Shown here: positions 8,187 through 17,351 of the stretch, in pieces
How the letters are laid out: each line of letters opens with the position of its first letter
Position numbering within the stretch: position 1 is the first letter of the stretch
Source: Microvirga pakistanensis
GTDB taxonomy: Bacteria; Pseudomonadota; Alphaproteobacteria; Rhizobiales; Beijerinckiaceae
Direction of reading: 5' to 3'
Assembly (NCBI RefSeq): GCF_004458765.1
Contig: NZ_SPJX01000187.1
Span: 372,001 to 436,000, forward strand
DNA length: 64,000 bases
Program-made: the position numbers and the translations under genes
The notes under the pieces: model-generated
Told to the model about the DNA's origin: nothing
What the model saw: only the letters and a program-made list of their open reading frames with translations
Database searches by the model: none

Positions 8187-9056
8187 TTACTTGATCCCCA
8201 TGGCCGTAATGCCCATCAAAGGCCGCGTGAACCGGTTGAGAGCCAGTCGCATGCTGTTCGGGCAGGACGCCAGGATCAGCTCCAGCCCTCGCAAAACCGC
8301 ATAAGGAGGTGTCGCGAGCCGGCGCCCATTCACCACGATCATGAACTGGACGCGACGGAAGCCTGCCTTCAGGAACAGGGATTTCATGGAGCCGTAATCG
8401 TATTCGCGCATATGAAACCCGGTTGCAACATCATCGAAGTAGCATGAAATGTCGTGCGGGCCCGTGACGCGGCTCGGCGTCACGCACATGTACCTTCGGC
8501 CTGGCTTCAGAACCCTTGCGATTTCACGAAGCTGATCCACGGCATCTTCCACATGGAGATGTTCCATCAGTTGGTTCGAGTAAATGAAATCAACCGAAGC
8601 GTCGGGGAGGGCGATTTCCACTCCGGGCGTTTTCAAGAAGCGGAAATTCTCCGGAGCCGAAGCAAAGTCCACCAGTGCATCGGTCACGTCCATGCCGATC
8701 GTCGCCGCAACCCGGTCCGCAAGTGCGAATGACAGTGCGGCATCGCCGCATCCGACTTCGAGAAAGACGTCGTCCGGCTTCAGCCATGCACTCAGCAGGC
8801 GGACCTTGCTGGCGATCCGCTTCGCCTGAGGGTCGGCTACATAATTGTTCTGAGGGTGATCCGGCAGCCGGGCGAACAGTTCGGAATAGACATCCGTGTA
8901 GAGATGCTCGCGCTCCGAACGTGTCGAGCGGCGCAAGCGGTCGGCCAATTGGCGCTCGAGTTCGTAGTGGGCAACAAGACGCTCGGGCGATCTCGTATCC
9001 CCATGCCGCTTCTGGAGCTTCCGATACCCTGGTTTCAGATGCTTTGCATTTGCCAT
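8187..9056 (-). CDS. Class I SAM-dependent methyltransferase
   Basis: 289 aa. The Rossmann motif I is VFLEVGCGDAALSFALADRV (about residues 97-116), followed by the acidic strand end GMDVTDALVDFA, the post-motif phrase DASVDFIYSNQLMEHLHVED, and REIARVLKPGRRYMCVTPS. This is the Methyltransf_11 pattern. The protein has a basic N-terminal extension. It is the last gene of the polysaccharide operon, so methylation of a sugar or lipid-linked intermediate is the likely role. The acceptor is unknown. Confidence 0.82.
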   Translation of the reverse strand: MANAKHLKPGYRKLQKRHGDTRSPERLVAHYELERQLADRLRRSTRSEREHLYTDVYSELFARLPDHPQNNYVADPQAKRIASKVRLLSAWLKPDDVFLEVGCGDAALSFALADRVAATIGMDVTDALVDFASAPENFRFLKTPGVEIALPDASVDFIYSNQLMEHLHVEDAVDQLREIARVLKPGRRYMCVTPSRVTGPHDISCYFDDVATGFHMREYDYGSMKSLFLKAGFRRVQFMIVVNGRRLATPPYAVLRGLELILASCPNSMRLALNRFTRPLMGITAMGIK

Positions 9057-9100
9057 GACACGATTCCGATCAATGGTGCGCGAACGACGACCGCTCGCAC

Positions 9101-10072
9101 CTATGGCGTTGCCGCCGAGGCGGAGTGACCCGCAGGTTCCGGGCTGCGCGAAAGAGTTGGGCCATGCGCGTTGGATGAACGTGAGGTGCCGCCTTGTCCC
9201 GGGTCGCGTTGGTTCCCGGTCGGCAACGGCTCGCGACTTTGGCTGACATTGTCAATGATCACGCTCAGCTGTCCGCCGGTCTCCCGTGCATCCTGCAGCT
9301 TCCACGCCGGCACGTAAACTCCGACCTTGAAAAAGGGACCAATGAGATCGTTATAGGCATTCGGGCCCTTGTACTCGACGATGCTGACTCCGTCCTTCCA
9401 GATCTGGACGAGCCCATCTTCTCGATACGACCACTTCACATGAAAGACCCAATCGGTCCATGCACCGCCGTCCACGGGAGCCGCCCACAGCGCCATGCCG
9501 CCCTGCGGCTCCGAATGCAGGAAGGGAACGCCGCTGATGAAACGGTTGTCCCATGTCGTCACGACATTCCAGGTGCCATTATGAACGATTAAACGTAACG
9601 GCGGAGCTCGGCCGCGCTCGCCCAGGATCTTGTCATCGACAGCATGCCATTGTGCGACGGTGACGATTTCGGACGTCTTCTGCGCCTCCTCCGGAAGGAG
9701 GAGGCTGAACGCATACCATTGATCCTCTCCAACCCCGACGGGCTTGAGGCGAAGCTCTGCCCGCTTGCCGCCAGCCACTAAGGGATCGTCCTTTCGAAGC
9801 GTGATCCTGAGGGCTTGGCTGCCATGCCGCGCATCCTGCGCAACGAACGTCTTGGAGTGATCGCAGCAGAACTCGACCTCACCCCGGTCCGCCCACGATG
9901 AGACGGTTCCACTTTCGAAGCTGCTGTTGAAGGCCGGTCCCTCGGAATATTCCAGATTGTGGAGGTAATAGAGCAGGGAATATCCGACGTGACCGAACAG
10001 GATTGTTGCGGCGAGCAGGAGAAGGGGGGTGAGAATCCGTCGCTGCTTACGGGAATTTCCGAACGGTAACAT
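9101..10072 (-). CDS. Membrane-anchored polysaccharide lyase-like protein (heparin-lyase fold)
   Basis: 323 aa. A single N-terminal membrane helix (ILTPLLLLAATILFGHVGYS, residues 13-32) precedes a beta-jelly-roll domain with GSQALRITLRKDDP, KRAELR, WYAFSLLLPEE, IVTVAQWHAVDD and a closing IIDNVS strand. This order matches the family called polysaccharide lyase (PF14099-like), found in many bacterial exopolysaccharide clusters. It probably acts on the polymer in the periplasm, trimming chains or helping release. It lies between the Wzy-like gene and the methyltransferase in the same operon. The catalytic residues were not verified, so it could be a non-enzymatic glycan binder. Confidence 0.75.
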   Translation of the reverse strand: MLPFGNSRKQRRILTPLLLLAATILFGHVGYSLLYYLHNLEYSEGPAFNSSFESGTVSSWADRGEVEFCCDHSKTFVAQDARHGSQALRITLRKDDPLVAGGKRAELRLKPVGVGEDQWYAFSLLLPEEAQKTSEIVTVAQWHAVDDKILGERGRAPPLRLIVHNGTWNVVTTWDNRFISGVPFLHSEPQGGMALWAAPVDGGAWTDWVFHVKWSYREDGLVQIWKDGVSIVEYKGPNAYNDLIGPFFKVGVYVPAWKLQDARETGGQLSVIIDNVSQSREPLPTGNQRDPGQGGTSRSSNAHGPTLSRSPEPAGHSASAATP

Positions 10073-10126
10073 TGAGCGTTCTCCGGCTCCGGGTTGTTCA
10101 GGGCGCCAGTGGTGACGGGCGGCTTG

Positions 10127-11662
10127 TCATAGCGGCGCTACTGCAGCGGGACGAATTGCGGGATCGGTCGGCAGCGTGCGCTCTTGATCACTCTCGTTGA
10201 GCTCCAAGGGAGGATAGCGGTCTGGCCGCATGACGGAAACCATGCCGACCATGAAGTACACGAGGGACGTGAAGTAGTTGTAGGCCATGAAGTCCACAAA
10301 AAGCCCATTGACCAGAAGGCTCACCAGCATCGCCAGGACGTAGAGCGCAACTGTGCGCGTGAAGATGCTCGCGCGCGGGTCCCGCCCGATGGATCGAAGG
10401 GTGCTGATGCAGGCGGAGAACGCGACCATGTAGCAGATGATGCCTGAGATGCCGCACAGAACCATGATATGGATGTATTCGAAGTGCGGCACGCCGATGC
10501 CTGCCGCCCACTCGGCGCCGATCTCTCCCGCTCCCGCCAAATAGGCATCTTTGGAGTCACTGAAGGCGTGCCGCCCAAAGCCCACTCCAAGCACCGGATG
10601 GGCTTCGATCATGTTCGTTGCCGTCACGAAGAGGGCGATGCGGTTATAGATGGGCTCCAGCTCGCCAAATCGCGACACCAACGCACCCGTGTCCATGACC
10701 AAGGGAATGGCGGCCGCCGCTATCACAGCTCCTGCAATGCCTCCACCTGCGAGCAGCGGGCGGACCCGCGGGTCCCCTAGAAAGACAACCAGGAGCCCCG
10801 CAGCCAAGCCGACCAATGGCGACCGGGTCATGCAGATCACGATGCCACCCACCATGAGAGCGAAGCCGGAGGCCAGCGACGCGCGCAGAAGGAGACTTCG
10901 AGTGGTGACGAATTGAGCGAGGGCCAACAGGGAGATTCCTGCCAGAACCGACCCGTACTCGACTGCATTTGCGAAAGTCCCCGTGGTCCGTCCTTCGTGG
11001 ATGACCTCGAAGGATATCGGGGTGAAAAGCTTGACGCCGAAGAAGAACTGCAAAACTCCTATCGCGACCAGGCCCAGCCCCGAAGCCGTGAGAAGGCGCA
11101 GGAAGCGCAGGACATCCAGCTCGGTCCAATCGATCCTGCGAGCGATCAGAATCGACAGCCACGGCATCAGGTAGCACTGGAGCAGAAGCGCAAGGTCGCC
11201 TCGGATGACTTTGAGATCCTTGTTTATGACCGTCGTCAGAAAGGAGAAGACGAGGAGGCCGACGAAGATGAGAACTCTCCGGTCCAGTGTTGCAAGGGGA
11301 CGGGTTCGGCCGGACCGCGTCATGGTTCTTACGACCATCAGTCCCAGAAGAAGCAGAAACAATGCGCGCTCCAGCGTGAAGAACGGGACGTTCGCGGCGA
11401 CATTGTTGGGAAAGACGAACAATGTGGGTTGCCCGATCATCCAGAGCATCGCGATGAGTTTGGTATCGATAACGAGCAGGAAGCCCAGTCCCACTGGCGC
11501 TATGAACATGGCCGCCCCGATCCAGTCGGCGGACGCAACGGAAAGGGCAACGCCCAGGCCCACGACGGTCCAGAGGCCGAATTCGGCAATGCTCGCGAGA
11601 AGCCGGCTGTTGTACCACCTGGGACGACGATTGCCGATCACGTTGAGAGAGAGCTGCGGCAT
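10127..11662 (-). CDS. Wzy/O-antigen ligase-like membrane protein
   Basis: 511 aa with about 11-12 hydrophobic segments. A larger loop lies around residues 330-390 (RIALFVTATNMIEAHPVLGVGFGRHAFS). The H-P-x-x-G-x-G-x-G phrase is the typical signature of the Wzy_C/O-antigen ligase family (PF04932). In a Wzx/Wzy pathway it would polymerise lipid-linked repeat units in the periplasmic leaflet. No other polymerase candidate exists in the locus, so polymerase is more likely than ligase. It follows the AsnB-like gene by about 105 bp in the same direction. Confidence 0.82.
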   Translation of the reverse strand: MPQLSLNVIGNRRPRWYNSRLLASIAEFGLWTVVGLGVALSVASADWIGAAMFIAPVGLGFLLVIDTKLIAMLWMIGQPTLFVFPNNVAANVPFFTLERALFLLLLGLMVVRTMTRSGRTRPLATLDRRVLIFVGLLVFSFLTTVINKDLKVIRGDLALLLQCYLMPWLSILIARRIDWTELDVLRFLRLLTASGLGLVAIGVLQFFFGVKLFTPISFEVIHEGRTTGTFANAVEYGSVLAGISLLALAQFVTTRSLLLRASLASGFALMVGGIVICMTRSPLVGLAAGLLVVFLGDPRVRPLLAGGGIAGAVIAAAAIPLVMDTGALVSRFGELEPIYNRIALFVTATNMIEAHPVLGVGFGRHAFSDSKDAYLAGAGEIGAEWAAGIGVPHFEYIHIMVLCGISGIICYMVAFSACISTLRSIGRDPRASIFTRTVALYVLAMLVSLLVNGLFVDFMAYNYFTSLVYFMVGMVSVMRPDRYPPLELNESDQERTLPTDPAIRPAAVAPL

Positions 11663-11767
11663 GTTCGGCTGTCCTCATGCGGTGCCTGTCGGCCGTCAGG
11701 AGCGATGGCGCAGAACCCGGAAGGATCCCGAGGCTGCGCCATTTGTCCGGAGCGAAGGCAGGTGATC

Positions 11768-13681
11768 TCAAGCGGCAGGGATGCCATCGCGGAGCGTCTC
11801 CCTGGTGGAGTGCTGCGCCTGAAGCCAGATTTCGAGATTGAGGGCATACCAAAGGAGATAGCCGGCTTGGCCGGGAGCCCGACCATCAACGAAGTCCTGG
11901 TATGTCCGGCGCAGCCAGTCGACATCCATGTAATCGGCGATGCGGAACGATTGCTGGCTCATGAAAGGCTTCAAGGCCCCGAGAAAATGCTCGTGCTGCT
12001 GACGCCAGAGAACGGGATTGAAGTTCTTTTTCAGGTGCTCCTGAGTGACGACAGGAGGCAAAATTCCTTCCATCGCCTGCCGCTGCAGAATGCGGGTTTG
12101 GCCCCGCCGGATCTTCAGTTCCCGTGGCGCGGCAAACAGATACTCGACGACGCGACGGTCGAGGAGAGGGAAGCGGGTGTCGACGTCGAAGATGGCTCCG
12201 AGCGCCTCGTGCATCGGAAGCGCGATATTGACGAGGATCGAATTGAAGACCTCGAGGCAGTCCTGGCGGTAGTAGTCTGCGAACACCCGCTTCGGACCCT
12301 GCGCGATCCGGTCTTCCAGGTTCGTTCGCCGCGCCAAGCCGGGATTGACCCATGGCGGCACCACCTGCCGACCTTGGAAACGGCGCAGGAGAAGTCGCGC
12401 TCCTCGCGGCACGAGCGGTGAAGCGATATACGCCATCGTGAGCCGCCGCAGGGAGGTCGGCTTTCCGGTGCTGCGGTCGATCGGGAACAGGCCTGACAGG
12501 TCACGGCTGAATTCGATGAGACGTCCCGACCGCAGAAGATCCGCCAAGTAGTGATACCGGCCGAAGAACAACTCATCGCCTCCAAGCCCGCTCATGGTCA
12601 CGTGAACGCTGCGCCGCGCCGATTCTTCCTTGCATCGCCAGAGATACATCAGGCCCATGTCGACCTGAGGCATGCCGCCTGCGCGCTGGATCTGGGGCAG
12701 GCGATTGAAGACGTTGTCCTTGTCGACATAGATGTGGTGATGTCGCGCGCCGACGCTTTGCGCGACGGCTTTGATCAATTCCGGCTCATCGGCGGCCTGA
12801 TCGCGCAACTCGAACGAGAAGGTCTCTATGGGGGCATCGATCTCACGCCGGTTGAGCTCCCTGCGTAGAAGCGCCGCGACCGTAGACGAGTCGAACCCCC
12901 CGCTGAGTTCGCAGGAATAGGGACCTTCTGGCGGTGTCCGGCGCCGCACGGAATCCACCAGCAGCTCCCGTATGCGGACCGCGATGTCAGCTTCCCGCGT
13001 CTCCTCGAGTTTCTTGTCGGGGTCGATGCGCCAGTACGGTTCCTCGCGTGGGGAGCCTGTGCCCTCCTGGATCAGGATGTGGCCAGGCTTCAGGCGATGA
13101 ACTCCACGGTGAAACGAATGGCTTGCATCGACAAGGGAGCGCTCCAGGGCGATATAGGATGCAATCGAGTCCTCGCATGGCGCGACCGGCAGGCCGGTTT
13201 CGAGAAGCTGGGCCGGTTCCGAGGCCACCCACAGGGCGGAATTCCAGCGAGCGTAGCAGAGAGGCTTGACCCCGAGCGCATCCCGGGCTCCCAGCAATCG
13301 GTGATGACGGGCGTCGTACAAGACGAACGCGAAGTCGCCATCGAGTTCCTTGACGCAGTCGGCACCCCAGGCATCGTATGCGGCCGCGATGGCGGAGCAG
13401 TGTCCTTCGACGCTATGCCCGAGCTGGCGCAGCTTCCGCGCAACATCGTCCAGATTATACAGTCGACCGCTCAGAACGACCGCAATGCGCCCTCCATCGA
13501 CAACGAACGGCTGGGGATCTGGCACGGAGGCGCTGTTGCGCTGGTGCGCAAGCGCGAGGGGTCCGCTCACATAGGTAGACGGATTGCGGCCCCGGTGTGG
13601 GGCTGCGGCCGCCATGCGCAGGAGGGTATCGATCGATGGCGTTGCTCCGTCCAGGCGGAGGATTGCATTAATGGCTCCCAT
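11768..13681 (-). CDS. Asparagine synthetase-like amide synthetase lacking the glutaminase cysteine
   Basis: 637 aa from ATG 13681 (MGAINAILRLDG); an in-frame ATG at 13693 would add EMT. AsnB-type enzymes have an N-terminal class II glutaminase starting Met-Cys-Gly and a C-terminal ATP-pyrophosphatase. Here the glutaminase fold is kept (ELDGDFAFVLYDARHHRLL, ARDALGVKPLCYA), but the residue after Met is Gly, so the catalytic cysteine is absent. The synthetase half is intact: PP-loop ELSGGFDSSTV near residue 260, SGLGGDELFFGRYHY, and PLLDRRVVEYLFA. It probably makes an amide using free ammonia or an amine on a sugar or amino acid of the polymer. It overlaps the preceding FemAB-like gene. Confidence 0.85.
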   Translation of the reverse strand: MGAINAILRLDGATPSIDTLLRMAAAAPHRGRNPSTYVSGPLALAHQRNSASVPDPQPFVVDGGRIAVVLSGRLYNLDDVARKLRQLGHSVEGHCSAIAAAYDAWGADCVKELDGDFAFVLYDARHHRLLGARDALGVKPLCYARWNSALWVASEPAQLLETGLPVAPCEDSIASYIALERSLVDASHSFHRGVHRLKPGHILIQEGTGSPREEPYWRIDPDKKLEETREADIAVRIRELLVDSVRRRTPPEGPYSCELSGGFDSSTVAALLRRELNRREIDAPIETFSFELRDQAADEPELIKAVAQSVGARHHHIYVDKDNVFNRLPQIQRAGGMPQVDMGLMYLWRCKEESARRSVHVTMSGLGGDELFFGRYHYLADLLRSGRLIEFSRDLSGLFPIDRSTGKPTSLRRLTMAYIASPLVPRGARLLLRRFQGRQVVPPWVNPGLARRTNLEDRIAQGPKRVFADYYRQDCLEVFNSILVNIALPMHEALGAIFDVDTRFPLLDRRVVEYLFAAPRELKIRRGQTRILQRQAMEGILPPVVTQEHLKKNFNPVLWRQQHEHFLGALKPFMSQQSFRIADYMDVDWLRRTYQDFVDGRAPGQAGYLLWYALNLEIWLQAQHSTRETLRDGIPAA

Positions 13682-14957
13682 CGTCATCTCCATTCCGATC
13701 CCATTCCACCGATCTGGAAAGTTGGGACAGGTTCGTTGCGAGTGCTTTGCTGACCTGCAGAATCCGAGCTTTCGGATGGCGGCTGAAAATGTATAGCCGC
13801 TGATACCGATCCTCGTGGGTCGCCCATCTGCGCGTGTACTCCGTCACACCGTTCATATCGAGCGATGTCATTCCATGCGCAATCGCGTCCTGGATGAAAG
13901 CATCCATGAGGGGGTACGTATTAAGAGTATCGCGCATATCGTCGCGAAGGTAGGTCAGCAGGGCAAGCATCATGCTTCGCCGCGAAACGCCCATCATGGC
14001 TCCAACCGGAATGCCGTTGAAGTTCATAACGATGACGACGGCATCGTCGCTCGACGCGAAAGCGGTGCCGACCTCCGTCAGGAAAAGCCTGATTCTATCA
14101 TCAAGCGGCACTCGCATCCGAGCGTCGTTCCTGGTGGGGTCCGCCTTCCACGTATGACGTTCGAGCTCGAACAGGATGCTCAAACCGCGGCGGATATTCT
14201 CTCCACGATAAGTGACCAACTCGACTTCGCCAGCGCGGTGGCACTGGTTCATATGACGTCTTCGACTCTTGCGGAAAGTCGCGGTTCTCTTCGAGAGGTA
14301 GGCCTCCATCCCGCCGGACAGGTCGGCGCGATGCATGATCCGCGTCCGACCCGATGGAAGGGCTCCGAAGCCCTCCTTCGCCGCAGCCGCCGTGAAAGCC
14401 TCCCGCTGGCCCGATTCGGCCGGAAGCCCCTCCAGCACCATGACGTCCCACTCCGAGGCGCGGTTGGACCAGTAGTGAAGCACAGCGGCGCAGACAGGCG
14501 CCGGGTCACCTGCAAGAAGGGCGTGAGCACGCGCATTCTGCGATGGAATGTTGAGCGGAAAGGTGACGCGGCGGACGGGAACGACACGGCGCCATTTCGG
14601 GATGTCGAGATTGGCATGATCCTCGGCGATCTGAAGAGGATCGTCACGCCTTGGCCAGGCTTCCCATCCGCGCGACAGGACCATAGGCACGATCCCTCGC
14701 GCTCTCGACCCTTCACGGATCACCAGGTTATGCAGGTCCTTGTTAGGCCCGAAAACGTTCCACCATGCGCGAACCCAGCGATGGTCAAGGAGGACGTGGC
14801 GGAAGGTGCAATCATTCTGGACCCGGTCCCACTCGGCAGCGACTGCGTCAATTCCAGAGGGAGAGTCGACGCGCTCTACATGCAATCCCCTTGCATGATC
14901 GAATGGTATATCCTCTTGGATGTCCAAGATCGAGGAAGGTGGATCCAGGAAGGTCAT
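13668..14957 (-). CDS. FemAB/GNAT-like acyltransferase (fourth in operon)
   Basis: 429 aa from ATG 14957, which shares ATGA with the stop of the gene before it. The frame extends to 15113 but without a coding look. The family (BioF2-like, PF13480, related to FemAB) attaches amino acids from aminoacyl-tRNA or transfers acyl groups to glycan or peptide acceptors. Marks include HVLLDHRWVRAWWNVFG, RRVVPVRRVTFPLNIPSQNA, SKRTATFRKSRRRHMNQ and a C-terminal GNAT half with DDAVVIVMNFNGIPVGAMMG and GMTSLDMNGVTEYTRRWATH. It is clearly paralogous to the next gene upstream. The substrate is unknown. Confidence 0.8.
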   Translation of the reverse strand: MTFLDPPSSILDIQEDIPFDHARGLHVERVDSPSGIDAVAAEWDRVQNDCTFRHVLLDHRWVRAWWNVFGPNKDLHNLVIREGSRARGIVPMVLSRGWEAWPRRDDPLQIAEDHANLDIPKWRRVVPVRRVTFPLNIPSQNARAHALLAGDPAPVCAAVLHYWSNRASEWDVMVLEGLPAESGQREAFTAAAAKEGFGALPSGRTRIMHRADLSGGMEAYLSKRTATFRKSRRRHMNQCHRAGEVELVTYRGENIRRGLSILFELERHTWKADPTRNDARMRVPLDDRIRLFLTEVGTAFASSDDAVVIVMNFNGIPVGAMMGVSRRSMMLALLTYLRDDMRDTLNTYPLMDAFIQDAIAHGMTSLDMNGVTEYTRRWATHEDRYQRLYIFSRHPKARILQVSKALATNLSQLSRSVEWDRNGDDDGSH

Positions 14958-16192
14958 GAGGGTGTCCTTGCTTGCTCTACCGGGGCGTTGCCGCGGGGGG
15001 AGACCAGGCGACTCAGGGCAACGGCGCTGTTGTCGACAGCCCGCAGCATTTGCGAGTATGGACGCGAATTGAAAAAAATCGTCCGTGTATAAGTATGATG
15101 ATCTTTTGCCCACTTCGCGTAGTTGCGGGTGTAACCGTTGAAGTCGATCCGCTTCATCCCGCGCGAGATGCAGCTCTCGACGAGGTTCTGGAACAGCGGC
15201 GCGGCGGTGACCGGCTTGCCAAGTTTTTCGCTACGATAGAGCGTCAGACCAAGTGATGTGCCGCCTCGCTCCAGATTGAACAAGCCGGCTGCATCGGTGT
15301 CGCCGAAGCTCAGGATCAAGAGATTCGCGTCATCGTCCGCTGAGAAACGCGTGGCGGCTTCGCGAAAAAAGCTCCGCGCTCTGTCATCGAGCGCGAGATG
15401 GAGGCGCCGTTCCTTTTCGTCGGACACTTTCCAGCTCTGTTCTTCGAGTGCAAACAGGCGGTTGAGGTTGGCGACCACGTCGGGCCCACGGAAGTTGGAA
15501 ACCTTCATGGGACCAAGATGGGCAAAATCCTGTTCGATCTTCTTCACGTCGCGCCTCAAGTTTTCGCGGAAGCTGCGAGAGCGACTTTTTAGGAATTCCG
15601 GCCATGTCGGTGGAAGATCCGCATAGAGCATGTCACGCATGCTGCGCCGGGTCCCAAGCGACAGGCCCACGCTGTCGATCGTGGCTCCCAGCATCGCATC
15701 TTCATGCGTCCAGGACCGCAGCCCGGGAAGCGTCGCGACGTCCCAGGAGCCCGACGTCGTTTGCGCATAGCCGGCCAGTGCGGCATACAGGCTTCTCTCC
15801 GGTTGCGGAAAGATGAACTGTCCTCGGGCGTTCCCGGAGATGATGTTGATCGGGAATGTCAGTCGCCGAACAGGAACGACTCGCTGCCAGCGGAGTGAAG
15901 GCAGATGGCGGTAGTCGTCGGGGCAGGATACATAGGCATCCCGAAACGGGTACGCCTCGAGCCCCTTGGTGATGGCCAGGGGCACAATTCCCACGGGCGT
16001 GGATCCGGTCGAAAGAACCAGGGTATGTTGAGCCTTGCCGGCACCGAAATGGCGCCACCATGCGAGTACCCAGCGATGATCCATCAGGACATGAGAGTAC
16101 TCGCACCCGTCGTGCAGCTCCTTCCAGAGGGGGCCGACGGCTTCCAGTTCGTCCAGGTCCGCGATCCGGCGGATGGTCGTGCCCTGAGTCAT
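14954..16192 (-). CDS. FemAB/GNAT-like acyltransferase (third in operon)
   Basis: 412 aa from ATG 16192, which overlaps the stop of the aminotransferase gene as ATGA. It is a paralog of the following gene: both share the DHRWVxAWW and RRVVPVRR(L/V)TFP(I/L)N phrases and a C-terminal segment (GMKRIDFNGYTRNYAKWAKD) of the same shape. The GNAT-like half includes ANLLILSFGDTDAAGLFNLE. The pair probably arose by tandem duplication and then diverged, so they may add two related groups to the same repeat unit. Cytoplasmic; no membrane segment is seen. Confidence 0.8.
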   Translation of the reverse strand: MTQGTTIRRIADLDELEAVGPLWKELHDGCEYSHVLMDHRWVLAWWRHFGAGKAQHTLVLSTGSTPVGIVPLAITKGLEAYPFRDAYVSCPDDYRHLPSLRWQRVVPVRRLTFPINIISGNARGQFIFPQPERSLYAALAGYAQTTSGSWDVATLPGLRSWTHEDAMLGATIDSVGLSLGTRRSMRDMLYADLPPTWPEFLKSRSRSFRENLRRDVKKIEQDFAHLGPMKVSNFRGPDVVANLNRLFALEEQSWKVSDEKERRLHLALDDRARSFFREAATRFSADDDANLLILSFGDTDAAGLFNLERGGTSLGLTLYRSEKLGKPVTAAPLFQNLVESCISRGMKRIDFNGYTRNYAKWAKDHHTYTRTIFFNSRPYSQMLRAVDNSAVALSRLVSPRGNAPVEQARTPS

Positions 16193-17340
16193 GTCCGGCT
16201 CCAGCGCTTCACCACGTGCACGAGGCGGTCGATGTCTCCGTCCTGAAGGGATTGGTGCACCGGAAGGCCGAGCATGTTCTCCTTCCAGATGCGCTCTCGG
16301 GGAAAGCGCTCCCAGGGAACGGCAGGGTGGAGCAGCGGCCACATATGCTTTGCCGCAACGGATTCATTCGCCAGAGCCCGGCGCAGGGTTGCGATCTCCT
16401 CGACGAGCACCGGAAAGAACAGCGGACATGCGTCGGGATGCAGACGCGACTTCATGGGCTTGAGGCCTCGCACATCCGACAGCGCAGCCTCAAGCATCTG
16501 GTAGTGACGACGGCGGCTCGCCCTGACGGCCTCATGATCGGACGCTCGAAAGAGACGCAAGGAGCGGCTCGACATTCCGAGATCCGAGTGATCGGCAGTA
16601 AACGGCTGGAGGTCCCATTGAATGTCGTCGGCGGCTTCGAGTTTTGCTTGGGCCGGATTCCTGCGGCCTGCCTTCATGCGTCTGCGCAGATCCTCTGCCG
16701 CCCTGACGAAGGCCAAGGGATGGGTGCGCAGCGTCAAGGACACGAGCTTTCGCGTCGAGCGCTGCACGATGTCCGGTGACGGGGGCTTCGCGACGGTTCG
16801 AACCTGTCCGGTTTTCAGATACAAGGCACCTCCATCCGGAAGAGCTATCGTCTTCCTCAAGCTGAACACGGCCGCCTCGCTGGTCATGCCGATGGGCTTG
16901 CCGTCCTGCGTGGCATAGAGAGCGTGAGCGCAATCCTCGATGAGCGGGATGCCCCGTTGCCGGGTGATCTCCTTCGCGGGCCTCAGGTCTGCCGGGAAGC
17001 CGAGGTAATGGGTCACCATCGCTGCCGACGCATGCTCCGTCGCCTGCGCGAAGGAGACCGGATCAGGGGAAAGATCGTCTCCAATGGCGAAGAAGGAGAG
17101 CTTGAGCCCCGCCGCGAGAAACGGGTCGAGCTCCGACCCACAGCAGAAGGCCGGAACGGCGATCGTCTGGCCGGGGCGCAGCCCCAGCGCGTGAGCCGCT
17201 TGCCACAGGGCCACACGGGCCGAATTCCAGAACGTGACGTTCGGGCCGTCGAAGGGGCGGGGAAGGGGCCCCATCCCCCGGGCGAGCAGGGCTGCTACGC
17301 TGGGTCCGGGCATGGACGAGACAGGTCGGACCTGGGTCAT
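16189..17340 (-). CDS. DegT/DnrJ/EryC1-family PLP aminotransferase
   Basis: 383 aa from ATG 17340, with GAGGAGAG just upstream. The enzyme type transfers an amino group from glutamate to a keto-sugar nucleotide. Visible family signs are FWNSARVALWQAAHALGL at the N-terminus, IAVPAFCCGSELDPFLAAG, IPLIEDCAHALYA, the internal aldimine region EAAVFSLRKTIALPDGGAL with the PLP lysine, and the C-terminal LGLPVHQSLQDGDIDRLV. Placed among the acyltransferases, it could supply the amino sugar that they acylate. No dedicated sugar dehydratase lies in the window, so the keto-sugar would come from elsewhere. Confidence 0.85.
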   Translation of the reverse strand: MTQVRPVSSMPGPSVAALLARGMGPLPRPFDGPNVTFWNSARVALWQAAHALGLRPGQTIAVPAFCCGSELDPFLAAGLKLSFFAIGDDLSPDPVSFAQATEHASAAMVTHYLGFPADLRPAKEITRQRGIPLIEDCAHALYATQDGKPIGMTSEAAVFSLRKTIALPDGGALYLKTGQVRTVAKPPSPDIVQRSTRKLVSLTLRTHPLAFVRAAEDLRRRMKAGRRNPAQAKLEAADDIQWDLQPFTADHSDLGMSSRSLRLFRASDHEAVRASRRRHYQMLEAALSDVRGLKPMKSRLHPDACPLFFPVLVEEIATLRRALANESVAAKHMWPLLHPAVPWERFPRERIWKENMLGLPVHQSLQDGDIDRLVHVVKRWSRT

Positions 17341-17351
17341 GGCTCTCTCCT

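Noticed and set aside
10913..12421. 502-codon plus-strand frame opposite the Wzy-like and AsnB-like genes
   Set aside because: Highly charged shadow sequence spanning two real genes.
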